Source of the DNA: Cetobacterium sp. ZOR0034 | Lineage (GTDB): Bacteria; Fusobacteriota; Fusobacteriia; Fusobacteriales; Fusobacteriaceae | Direction: 5' to 3' | DNA: 64,000 nt | NCBI RefSeq assembly: GCF_000799075.1 | Contig: NZ_JTLI01000006.1 | Location: 59,467 to 123,466 of the forward strand | Shown: positions 57,421 through 64,000 of the stretch, piece by piece | Position numbering within the stretch: the stretch's first letter is position 1 | Layout: every line of letters begins with the position of its first letter | Program-made: the position numbers and the translations under genes | Notes under the pieces: model-generated | Database searches by the model: none | Told to the model about the DNA's origin: nothing | Seen by the model: only the letters and a program-made list of their open reading frames with translations

Positions 57421-59937
57421 ATGAGAAATACAAAATGGATATATAAATCTGAAGAATTCAAAAAAGAAGATATAGTATTAGATAGAGATATAGAACAGAT
57501 ACTTTACAATAGAGGAGTCATATCAAAAGATGAAATAAATTTTTTTATAGATGGAACTCTAGAAAATCTTATGAATCCTAGTGAGTTAGTGGATGTTGAT
57601 AAGGGGGTTCAAAGAATATTAGAGGCCAGAGACAAAAATCAGAGTGTTTGGATATATGGAGATTATGATGTTGATGGAATAACTTCTACCTCTTTGTGCT
57701 ATTTAGCATTAAAAGAGATAGGGATAGATGTGAGATATTATATTCCCTTGAGAGATGAGGGGTATGGTTTGAATAAGGATGCTTTGACATACATAGCAGG
57801 AGAGGGAGGAAATTTAATAATAACAGTAGATTGTGGTATATCTTCAATTGACGAGGTTAGTCATTCCAATACGCTGGGAATGGATATGATAATAACGGAT
57901 CATCATGAGATAAATAATGTTTTACCATCAGCATACGCAGTTATAAATCCCAAGAGAGAGGATAATAAAAGCGATTATAAATATTTTGCAGGTGTTGGTA
58001 CAGCTTTTATGCTTCTTTTAGCTTTGTATAAAGAATTAGGGAAAAAGAACGATATATATAAATATTTAGATATAGTTGCTATTGGAACTATAGCTGATAT
58101 CGTGCCATTAAAAGGTCAGAATAGGCTTTTGGTTAAGAGGGGATTAGAGTTATTAAAAAGTAGTAAGTGGCAAGGGTTAAATATGCTTATGAAAAGGTTG
58201 TATGAAAATCCGATGGATAAGAAATTTGATACATATGATGTAGGTTTTATAATCGCACCAATTTTTAATGCTGCAGGAAGATTAGAAGATGCAAAGATGG
58301 CTGTAGAACTATTTGTAAGCGATTCACATGTGGTTTGTGATAATCTAATATATGAGTTGATAAATAAGAATAGTGAAAGAAAAGAGATACAAGAAGATAT
58401 TTTAAAAAAGGCTATTGAAAAAATAGAGGAAAAAAAATTGGATGAAAAGAGTGTAATTGTTGTTGCGGAAGAGAAATTTCATCATGGGGTAATAGGGATT
58501 GTGGCATCGAAGATATTAGATAGATACTATAAGCCAACAGTTATAATGGAGATAAAACCTGAAGAGGGCATAGCGACAGCTTCGTGTAGGAGTATAGAGG
58601 CATTTAATATGATAGAAGCTTTAAATTCTATGAGAGAGTTGTTTGTTAAGTATGGAGGGCATGCTGGAGCTGCAGGTTTTTCAATTCCAATTGAAAATAT
58701 AGAGGAGTTTTCAGAAAGAATAGATAAGTATGCTTTTGAAAATTTAAGCAATGAAGATACGAAAAAACCTATAAAAATAGATTGTGAACTTTCGATGATT
58801 AAGATATCTTTTGATTTAATGGATAAATTATCGTTATTAGAACCATATGGATTTGGAAATGCTTCACCTTTGTTTTCGATAAGAAATTGTAAGTATTCAA
58901 ATTTTAGAGCGATAGGAAAAGAAAAAAATCATTTGATGATGGATTTAATAAAAGATGGAGTAGAAATAAAAAATTGTGTTTGGTTTAACAGTGAAGATAT
59001 GTTAGAAACAATTTTAAATAACCAAGAGATTGACGTAGCTTTTAAATTAAAAATGGAAACTTATAAGGACAAATATCAATATAAAATCTTTATAGAGGAT
59101 ATAAAACCTTCGATAAAAACTTTAAATAATTACTCGGAATATCAAACTTTATACAATTTAAAATTTCCTATAAAATCGATATTTTATACAAGAAGAGATG
59201 TTGAAAATGAGAGATTAAATATTACATTTATAAATGAGGATGTTTCTATTAATAGCGGAAAAAATAGTGTTGGATTTTTAGATAATCAAACAAAAGTTTT
59301 ATTAAAAAAAATGAAGGACTATTATGGATATACTTTTAATGTTAAAGTTGAAAAAATTATAAAAAAAGAAGAAAATTATAATGTGCATATTTTAATAGAG
59401 AAAAATGAAGAGTTCAAAAGTCTAGCTATTGAAGCAGGAAGTTTATTTAGGGATATAAAAACATTTTTAATTGGAGATTTAGAATATAACTCTTTACAAA
59501 AGAGAATTCTTAGAACTGTATTTAAAGAGAAGAAAAAAGTTGTTGTAAATTGCGAGATAGGAAGAGGAATAGAAACAGTCATAAAGACAATAGAGTTATA
59601 CAATAGAATGACAGGGAAAAAAGTGTGTGTGGTTAGAGATAAAGAGGAAAGAAAGGAAGGGGGGGATTATTATATCTATATAGGTGAAGCATTAAAAACC
59701 GGAGAAGAGTATGATTTGATAATTGGAAAAAATAAGGTAAAGTATGATGGATATGATTATATAGAAGATAGCTATAAAATATTAGATAATATAAAAATTG
59801 TCGACGAAAGAGAGCTTTCAGGCTTTGAAAAAATTTTTAGTAAAAAATTATCCCAAGGTGAGAAAATAAAAGCTATTCACGAGATAAAAAATGGAATGAA
59901 ATATTTCGCAACAGAAGATATAAAAGTTATATTCTAA
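57421..59937 (+). CDS. recJ: Single-stranded-DNA-specific exonuclease RecJ, long form
   Basis: An 838-residue DHH-family exonuclease. Motif I is YGDYDVDGITSTS (~79-91), motif III is TDHHEIN (~160), and the DHHA1 glycine motif is KYGGHAGAAGFSIP (~410-423). An OB-like domain follows. The core ends at about residue 560. The extra ~275 residues have a segment CEIGRGIETVIKTIELYN that looks like a decayed nucleotide-binding loop; similar extensions exist in Firmicutes RecJ. A G7 run (59659-59665) lies in this tail. It degrades ssDNA 5'-3' in RecF repair and mismatch repair. Confidence 0.92.
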   Translation: MRNTKWIYKSEEFKKEDIVLDRDIEQILYNRGVISKDEINFFIDGTLENLMNPSELVDVDKGVQRILEARDKNQSVWIYGDYDVDGITSTSLCYLALKEIGIDVRYYIPLRDEGYGLNKDALTYIAGEGGNLIITVDCGISSIDEVSHSNTLGMDMIITDHHEINNVLPSAYAVINPKREDNKSDYKYFAGVGTAFMLLLALYKELGKKNDIYKYLDIVAIGTIADIVPLKGQNRLLVKRGLELLKSSKWQGLNMLMKRLYENPMDKKFDTYDVGFIIAPIFNAAGRLEDAKMAVELFVSDSHVVCDNLIYELINKNSERKEIQEDILKKAIEKIEEKKLDEKSVIVVAEEKFHHGVIGIVASKILDRYYKPTVIMEIKPEEGIATASCRSIEAFNMIEALNSMRELFVKYGGHAGAAGFSIPIENIEEFSERIDKYAFENLSNEDTKKPIKIDCELSMIKISFDLMDKLSLLEPYGFGNASPLFSIRNCKYSNFRAIGKEKNHLMMDLIKDGVEIKNCVWFNSEDMLETILNNQEIDVAFKLKMETYKDKYQYKIFIEDIKPSIKTLNNYSEYQTLYNLKFPIKSIFYTRRDVENERLNITFINEDVSINSGKNSVGFLDNQTKVLLKKMKDYYGYTFNVKVEKIIKKEENYNVHILIEKNEEFKSLAIEAGSLFRDIKTFLIGDLEYNSLQKRILRTVFKEKKKVVVNCEIGRGIETVIKTIELYNRMTGKKVCVVRDKEERKEGGDYYIYIGEALKTGEEYDLIIGKNKVKYDGYDYIEDSYKILDNIKIVDERELSGFEKIFSKKLSQGEKIKAIHEIKNGMKYFATEDIKVIF

Positions 59938-60032
59938 ATGTTGTGGTAAGGATAACTGTATAAAGAGGAAAAGTTGTTACTTTTAAGTATAAAATTCTTA
60001 GGATACTTTAACTTAAAAATGGCGGTGAGATA

Positions 60033-60755
60033 ATGTATAAAGAAATGACAGCTAAAATAAGGGTTTCTTTGAGAGAGCAATGGTTTTATCATGTTATAAT
60101 AGGAGTGTTATTTTTAATTTATACAGCGATTGTAATATTAGGAAATGGAATATTTTTAGATGATATTGTGAAAGTTTTGGGATTTTTATTTTTGATGACA
60201 GGAATTGGAAATTTAATATACTCCTTTTCTGGAATAGGAGAAAGAGAATTTCATTGGGGTGAGATTTTCTTTTGGGGTATAATCGAAGTTTTCTCAGGAT
60301 GGATTCTACTGTCTGAGAGATTGCTTGTAGCCGAGAAGAACTTAATTGATGAGGTTAGTTTGGCTATTGAAAAGGTTATTGCTTCGAAGGTTGAACTTAG
60401 AGGCTATCTTATTATATTTTACATAGGAACCTTTTTAATGTTTAGAGGAATAAGCCATATAGTGACAAAAATATATGAAGACGATGGAATCAACCATAAC
60501 AAGACTTTAGTTGTTATAAAGAGAATATTGATATTAGATGGTTTTATAGATTTTATATTTGGAGTCTTAGTGACTTTATCGATGTATTTAGCTCAAGGCG
60601 TATTTTACTATATTGTATTTACATATATATTTATAACTTCTATATTAACTATTATATTTGGATTAGGAACGAAATATTCTTTGAAAATTGAGAAAAATGA
60701 ATTCTTAGAGAGTGAAGTTTTAGAAAAAAATGGTGAAAAAAAAGAGACAATGTGA
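60033..60755 (+). CDS. HdeD/DUF308-like membrane protein
   Basis: A 240-residue membrane protein with six to seven helices in repeating pairs (e.g. WFYHVIIGVLFLIYTAIVIL, VLGFLFLMTGIGNLIYSF and a later ILDGFIDFIFGVLVTLSMYL). This fits the DUF308/HdeD-like superfamily of acid-stress or unknown membrane proteins. The central region (~95-120) is a charged loop. GGCGGTGAG is the ribosome site. The 95-base gap after recJ holds no clear promoter; it may be read from recJ. The stop lies inside a terminator loop. Confidence 0.65.
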   Translation: MYKEMTAKIRVSLREQWFYHVIIGVLFLIYTAIVILGNGIFLDDIVKVLGFLFLMTGIGNLIYSFSGIGEREFHWGEIFFWGIIEVFSGWILLSERLLVAEKNLIDEVSLAIEKVIASKVELRGYLIIFYIGTFLMFRGISHIVTKIYEDDGINHNKTLVVIKRILILDGFIDFIFGVLVTLSMYLAQGVFYYIVFTYIFITSILTIIFGLGTKYSLKIEKNEFLESEVLEKNGEKKETM

Positions 60756-60769
60756 TTTGTCTCTTTTTT
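60738..60769 (+). terminator. Bidirectional terminator between the DUF308-like and tetR genes
   Basis: A 13-bp stem AAAAAAGAGACAA (60738-60750) / TTGTCTCTTTTTT (60757-60769) with a 6-nt loop. It overlaps the last codons of the plus-strand gene and ends 12 bases before the tetR stop. Confidence 0.92.
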
Positions 60770-60780
60770 ATTATTTAATA

Positions 60781-61356
60781 CTATTTGTTGTTTGCTCTAA
60801 AATCATCTAATCTCTTATAAAGCATAAGAGCAGCACTGTTTAAAAGTTTATCTTTGATAAATTCGTTTGTTGGATTTTCAAAGTAGTCTGTAGCAATTAG
60901 AGTAGCTAAACCATGTCCGAATAACCAGCAATCTAAAAATAAATCATTTTTAAATTCAGTGGGAAGATTATTAAATCTTTCATCTTTCTCCATTTCAACT
61001 TTCATTAAGTCTCTGAATTTTTTTAATAGATTAGCATAAGAGTTATCTCTTAAAAATATAGATTTGAATAATTGTTTCTCTTCTCTTGCAAAAGTGCAAA
61101 GTCCGATACCGCTATTAAGGAAAACCATATCTGTTTCAGGTTTCATAACATATTCCATAAATATGTTTTTTGCTTTTTCGATAAGCTCTAATTTAAGCTC
61201 ATCCATAGATGTGTAACAGCTATAGATAGGTGCTGGTGAGCAATGTAAAGCTTTAGCTAAATTTCTTGCTGTTATTTCATCTAAACCGTATTTAACAAAC
61301 ATTTCAAAAGCTTTTGCATGTATTTGTTCTCTTTTAAAAATAGCTTTTTTTGGCAT
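60781..61356 (-). CDS. TetR/AcrR-family transcriptional regulator
   Basis: A 191-residue regulator with the TetR helix-turn-helix (AFEMFVKYGLDEITARNLAKALHCSPAPIYSCYTSMDEL, read in parts, residues ~16-53) and an all-helical ligand domain. It follows the fadL-type porin gene by 16 bases on the same strand and is probably co-transcribed with it, suggesting feedback control by a fatty acid or other hydrophobic ligand (inference). GGAGG lies before the ATG. Confidence 0.88.
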   Translation of the reverse strand: MPKKAIFKREQIHAKAFEMFVKYGLDEITARNLAKALHCSPAPIYSCYTSMDELKLELIEKAKNIFMEYVMKPETDMVFLNSGIGLCTFAREEKQLFKSIFLRDNSYANLLKKFRDLMKVEMEKDERFNNLPTEFKNDLFLDCWLFGHGLATLIATDYFENPTNEFIKDKLLNSAALMLYKRLDDFRANNK

Positions 61357-61372
61357 AAGGCCTCCTAAAAAA

Positions 61373-62689
61373 TTAGAATTTTTTTACAAAGTTAATACCT
61401 ATACTAGATATTTCTTTTTCGTATTTTATATTTTCAACAGTTCTTGTGTCGTAGAAGTAGTGGTTAAATGCTACTGTCCATTCCATAGTTTCGTTTGGTC
61501 TGTATTTAACTCCAGTACCAACCATTGTTGAATCAAGTGCGTATTCAGTTGCAGCAAAACTCTTATCTGGTGCTCCAGTGTCAGCGTAGTTGAATCCAAC
61601 TAACCAAGCGAATTGGTTTGTGAACCAGTACTCAGAACCTACAGAGATTTCCCATCCGTTATCGTAGTCAGTTGAAGTTTTTCCGATTCTATCCATAGTA
61701 GCTGATTCGTTGAAGTAGTAGTTACCACCGATGAATGTTGTCCATTGATCAGTTACTTTATAAGATACTCCTAAAGCAGCTAAAGCAGGTAAGTCTCTTC
61801 TTATTTTTTGTCCATCTTTATAAACTGGGTATAATCCAAGTAGTGCATCAGATAATCCAATGCTAGGGATTTCGATAATATCAGGAATACTAATAGCATT
61901 ACCATAAGTATTGTCGTTTACATCTGATTTTGTTTTGAATTTCATTTTAACTTTTGAATCATATCTGAATCCGATGTTTAATCTATCGTTAGGTGCATAG
62001 TTTAAACCAAATTGAGCTCCGATACCAACAGCAGTTCTTTCAGAATCGATAGAGGCTTCACCAGCTTTGATTAAAGGGAGTTTCAAACCAGGCTTTCCTA
62101 TTAAATCGCCTGCGTTTATATTTGTATCAACATTTGACTTAGCTTTTAAAGTTCTTTTTCCATAAACTCCTCTAAGAGCAACTGAGGCTGACCATTTGTC
62201 AGTTAAGTTGTATGCTTTTCCTAAAGTTGTTTGAGCATACATATTTGATCCTTCTATATTAGTGTTGCTCAAGAATTGATTGAAATCAATCCCAGCAACG
62301 CTAAGTGGAATACTATCCTTATACTCAAGAGTAGCTCCTCCACCTACTCCACCAACTGTCCAGAAGTATGCTCCATCATCTGTTTTCTTATATAAAGCGA
62401 AGTTTGGAATTGGAGAAGACAAGTTAGTTGAGAAGTCTCTACCATCTTGCTGCATATTTTGATCCCCGAAAGCGTACTGAACTCCCCCTACGAAATAAGT
62501 TCCGTTTTCTAATCTCATAAGACCAGCAGGGTTAAAGTAAACTGTAGATCCAACGTTTATAGCTCCTTGTTGTGCAGGGTTAGCTCCGTACTCAGCTGAG
62601 TAGTTTTGTATATGATCTATCGATGCTCCCATTGTAGAAACACTTAGACTAGCAATTAGTGCTAATAGTGATAATTTAAATCTGTTCAT
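61373..62689 (-). CDS. OmpP1/FadL-family outer-membrane transporter
   Basis: A 438-residue outer-membrane beta-barrel. Signal peptide ~1-21 (SLSVSTMGA). The FadL NPAG motif is VYFNPAGLMRL near residue 52. Many alternating aromatic strands follow (WTTFIGGNYYFNE, WAVALRG-like WSASVALRGVYGKR), and the protein ends in Phe (INFVKKF), the barrel-assembly signal for BamA. FadL-family porins import hydrophobic compounds such as long-chain fatty acids. The gene has a clear promoter and strong codon bias, suggesting abundant expression. Substrate unknown. Confidence 0.9.
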   Translation of the reverse strand: MNRFKLSLLALIASLSVSTMGASIDHIQNYSAEYGANPAQQGAINVGSTVYFNPAGLMRLENGTYFVGGVQYAFGDQNMQQDGRDFSTNLSSPIPNFALYKKTDDGAYFWTVGGVGGGATLEYKDSIPLSVAGIDFNQFLSNTNIEGSNMYAQTTLGKAYNLTDKWSASVALRGVYGKRTLKAKSNVDTNINAGDLIGKPGLKLPLIKAGEASIDSERTAVGIGAQFGLNYAPNDRLNIGFRYDSKVKMKFKTKSDVNDNTYGNAISIPDIIEIPSIGLSDALLGLYPVYKDGQKIRRDLPALAALGVSYKVTDQWTTFIGGNYYFNESATMDRIGKTSTDYDNGWEISVGSEYWFTNQFAWLVGFNYADTGAPDKSFAATEYALDSTMVGTGVKYRPNETMEWTVAFNHYFYDTRTVENIKYEKEISSIGINFVKKF

Positions 62690-62728
62690 TATATATAATC
62701 CTCCCTAGTTTTTCAAAATTACTAGTGT

Positions 62729-62757
62729 AATATAACATACGTTTTTAAAAATTACAA
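62729..62757 (-). promoter_or_regulatory. Promoter of the fadL-tetR unit
   Basis: On the minus strand: TTGTAA (62757-62752), a 17-bp spacer and TATATT (62734-62729) with TGT before it. The -35 lies inside the end of folA. Confidence 0.75.
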
Positions 62758-63233
62758 GTGTTTTTTAAATAGTGACAATATACGAAATTGTTGAATTCGA
62801 TTTGTTTGATTAAGGTAAAAGTCGAAAGATCTATCTCTGGGAAATGAGTATCCCCACTATAGTCTCCTTTTATATGAGATATATGTAACTCCTCAACTTG
62901 AGGAAAAAAATATTCGTATATTGATTTTCCGCCGATAACGAATATTTTTTTATTTAATTGTGTTTGTAGATGTTTGGCTTTTTCTAAAGCTTTATCTGGA
63001 GAATTAAAAACTTCTATATTGTTAGAAGTGAAGTTTGTGTTGTTTGTTAAAACAATATTAATTCTGTCAGGAAGAGCTTTTCCTATGGATTCAAAAGTTT
63101 TTCTTCCCATAATTACAATGTTGTTTGTTGTAATCTCTTTAAAGAGTTTTAAATCTTCTGGGATATTCCAAGGCATATAGTTGTTATACCCGATAAGGTT
63201 ATTTTTATCCATTGCAACTATAAGTGAAATCAT
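62745..63233 (-). CDS. folA: Dihydrofolate reductase
   Basis: A 162-residue DHFR: SLIVAMDKNNLIGYNNYMPWNIPEDLKLFKEIT at the start (substrate-binding Trp and Asp/Glu region), IVIMGRKTFESIG and VIGGKSIYEYF. It reduces dihydrofolate to tetrahydrofolate with NADPH. thyA is not adjacent; it follows trmL by 4 bases in a two-gene unit. AGGAGAA lies before the ATG. Confidence 0.96.
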   Translation of the reverse strand: MISLIVAMDKNNLIGYNNYMPWNIPEDLKLFKEITTNNIVIMGRKTFESIGKALPDRINIVLTNNTNFTSNNIEVFNSPDKALEKAKHLQTQLNKKIFVIGGKSIYEYFFPQVEELHISHIKGDYSGDTHFPEIDLSTFTLIKQIEFNNFVYCHYLKNTCNF

Positions 63234-63237
63234 AAGC

Positions 63238-63696
63238 CTATTCTCCTAAATCAAAGTCATTTTGTCTAAGAGCTTCATAAAGAACAATAGCAGCCGAGTT
63301 TGAAAGATTTAATGACCTTCCCATCTTTATCATTGGAATTGTGATACATGTTTCTGCATTTGCTTCTCTGATTTCCGCAGGAATTCCTCTAGATTCTGGT
63401 CCGAATACGATGAAGTCATTAGGTGCATACTTAACATCAGAATATTTTTGTGTTGTCTTTGTTGTAGCAAAATAAAAATTTGAATCAGGATATGCCGCTC
63501 TTAGTTCTTCGTAGTTTTCCCAGACTTTTAAGTCTATCATATCCCAATAGTCAAGACCTGATCTTTTGATTTGTTTTTCATCTAAAGAAAACCCTAAAGG
63601 TTTTATAAGATGAAGTGTAGTGTTTGTAAGAACACAGCTTCTTCCAATGTTTCCTGTATTGTAAGGAATTTCTGGTTCCATTAGTACTATATTCAT
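63238..63696 (-). CDS. trmL: tRNA (cytidine/uridine34-2'-O)-methyltransferase TrmL
   Basis: A 152-residue SPOUT methyltransferase with MEPEIPYNTGNIGRSCVLT at the start, FGPESRGIPAEI and the knot IPMIKMGRSLNLSNSAAIVLYEALRQ (read in parts). It methylates the 2'-O of wobble nucleotide 34 in certain tRNA-Leu. The start is ATG 63696 with AGGAGG just upstream; an in-frame start 15 codons earlier would include the ribosome site. It heads the trmL-folA pair. Confidence 0.95.
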   Translation of the reverse strand: MNIVLMEPEIPYNTGNIGRSCVLTNTTLHLIKPLGFSLDEKQIKRSGLDYWDMIDLKVWENYEELRAAYPDSNFYFATTKTTQKYSDVKYAPNDFIVFGPESRGIPAEIREANAETCITIPMIKMGRSLNLSNSAAIVLYEALRQNDFDLGE

Positions 63697-63731
63697 AAAA
63701 TCCTCCTTAAGTTGATGTAATTCTAATACCA

Positions 63732-63760
63732 ATTTTAACATAAATTTTTTTATAAAACAA
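63732..63760 (-). promoter_or_regulatory. Promoter of trmL-folA
   Basis: On the minus strand: TTGTTT (63760-63755), a 17-bp spacer and TAAAAT (63737-63732), with TGT as extended -10. Confidence 0.7.
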
Positions 63761-63866
63761 AAAAAGATTTTTTTATATTATTATTGTAGTAAAACGAAAA
63801 AATAAGTTAAATCTAAAATTAAAACTGGAAATTGTGGAGAAGTTAAAATAAAAAACAAAAAAGTTG

Positions 63867-63895
63867 TTGACGAAGTTTAAAATTTATGGTACTAT
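63867..63895 (+). promoter_or_regulatory. Promoter of the gene running off the right edge
   Basis: TTGACG (63867-63872), a 17-bp spacer and TACTAT (63890-63895) with TGG before it; a second -10-like TATAAT overlaps at 63893-63898. A short GC hairpin GCGG-GAAACA-CCGC (63907-63920) lies at the start of the transcript. Confidence 0.7.
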
Positions 63896-63922
63896 AATTT
63901 TTGTCAGCGGGAAACACCGCAG

Positions 63923-64000
63923 ATGAAGAACGAAAAGGACATTAACAACCGAATAGAGAAAATAGTCAGAAGTTATGAAAATAACAAAATGCCAGAAATG
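63923..64000 (+). CDS. Unidentified protein, 5' end only
   Basis: The last 26 codons of the window, open from ATG 63923 (starts MKNEKDINNRIEKIVRSYEN) after a promoter. No good ribosome site precedes the ATG; GAAAAGGA inside the frame lies just before an in-frame ATT at 63941. The gene continues beyond the window. The visible residues are charged and helical and do not identify a family. Confidence 0.5.
   Translation, partial: MKNEKDINNRIEKIVRSYENNKMPEM

Overview
The window is AT-rich, densely packed chromosomal DNA with no rRNA, tRNA, insertion sequence, prophage or CRISPR array visible. It encodes a double-membrane cell envelope (BamA, TamB-like protein, Skp, LpxD, Kdo transferase, FadL-type porin). 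It also carries genes typical of anaerobic low-GC bacteria (Rex, NrdR, a three-subunit FeFe hydrogenase, YmdB-type phosphoesterase, an endonuclease-type MutL). That mix, the AA/TA-rich codon usage and the strong GGAGG ribosome sites point to the Fusobacteriota, probably Fusobacteriaceae (Fusobacterium, Cetobacterium or a relative). The genus cannot be fixed by eye.

Layout. 1-2187: the 3' part of typA and an ankyrin lipoprotein. 2312-14957: a co-directional run ktrB-ktrA-mnmG-rsmG-tamB-bamA-skp-lpxD from one clear promoter to one clear terminator. It joins potassium uptake, tRNA/rRNA modification and outer-membrane biogenesis. 15077-18477: DUF2344 protein, serS, an EcfT-like membrane protein, then fba with its own promoter and terminator. 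18517-23960: a small MORN protein diverging from a LysR regulator, followed by hydCBA. 24104-32025: a 12-gene run (M20 peptidase, mreC, LolA-like, recO, PTS IIA, nrdR, aroQ, fmt, rex, folD, ACT protein, accB) between one strong promoter and one terminator. 32146-38850: CorC-like transporter, DUF502 protein, TPR lipoprotein, apt, relA/spoT, tgt.

38887-45838 (minus strand): ymdB-prmA-cmk-waaA-trmB-purA-ansA-DUF1653, an eight-gene run. 46004-47924: small transcription units on the plus strand, including a Cys-rich 70-residue protein, an RseC-like protein, a MORN protein, a STAS-like protein and an 80-residue protein. 48031-48180: a promoter and terminator enclosing about 115 nt with no gene, read here as a small RNA that displays three C-rich loops. 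48185-55413 (minus strand): lrgAB, lysS, TPR lipoprotein, DUF1934, DUF1292, rlmH, mutL. 55558-60755: TPR protein with a degenerate lytic-transglycosylase domain, recJ, DUF308-like protein. 60781-63696 (minus strand): fadL-type porin with a TetR regulator, folA, trmL. The last 78 bases start an unidentified plus-strand gene.

Promoters are unusually readable. Most have a 17-bp spacer and many carry a TGN extended -10. The most interesting item is the candidate C-rich small RNA at 48066-48180. Next are the active-site Glu-to-Gln change in the lytic-transglycosylase-like protein, the small Cys-rich protein at 46004, and the G7 tract inside recJ. All identifications are by motif and sequence recognition; no database search was run.
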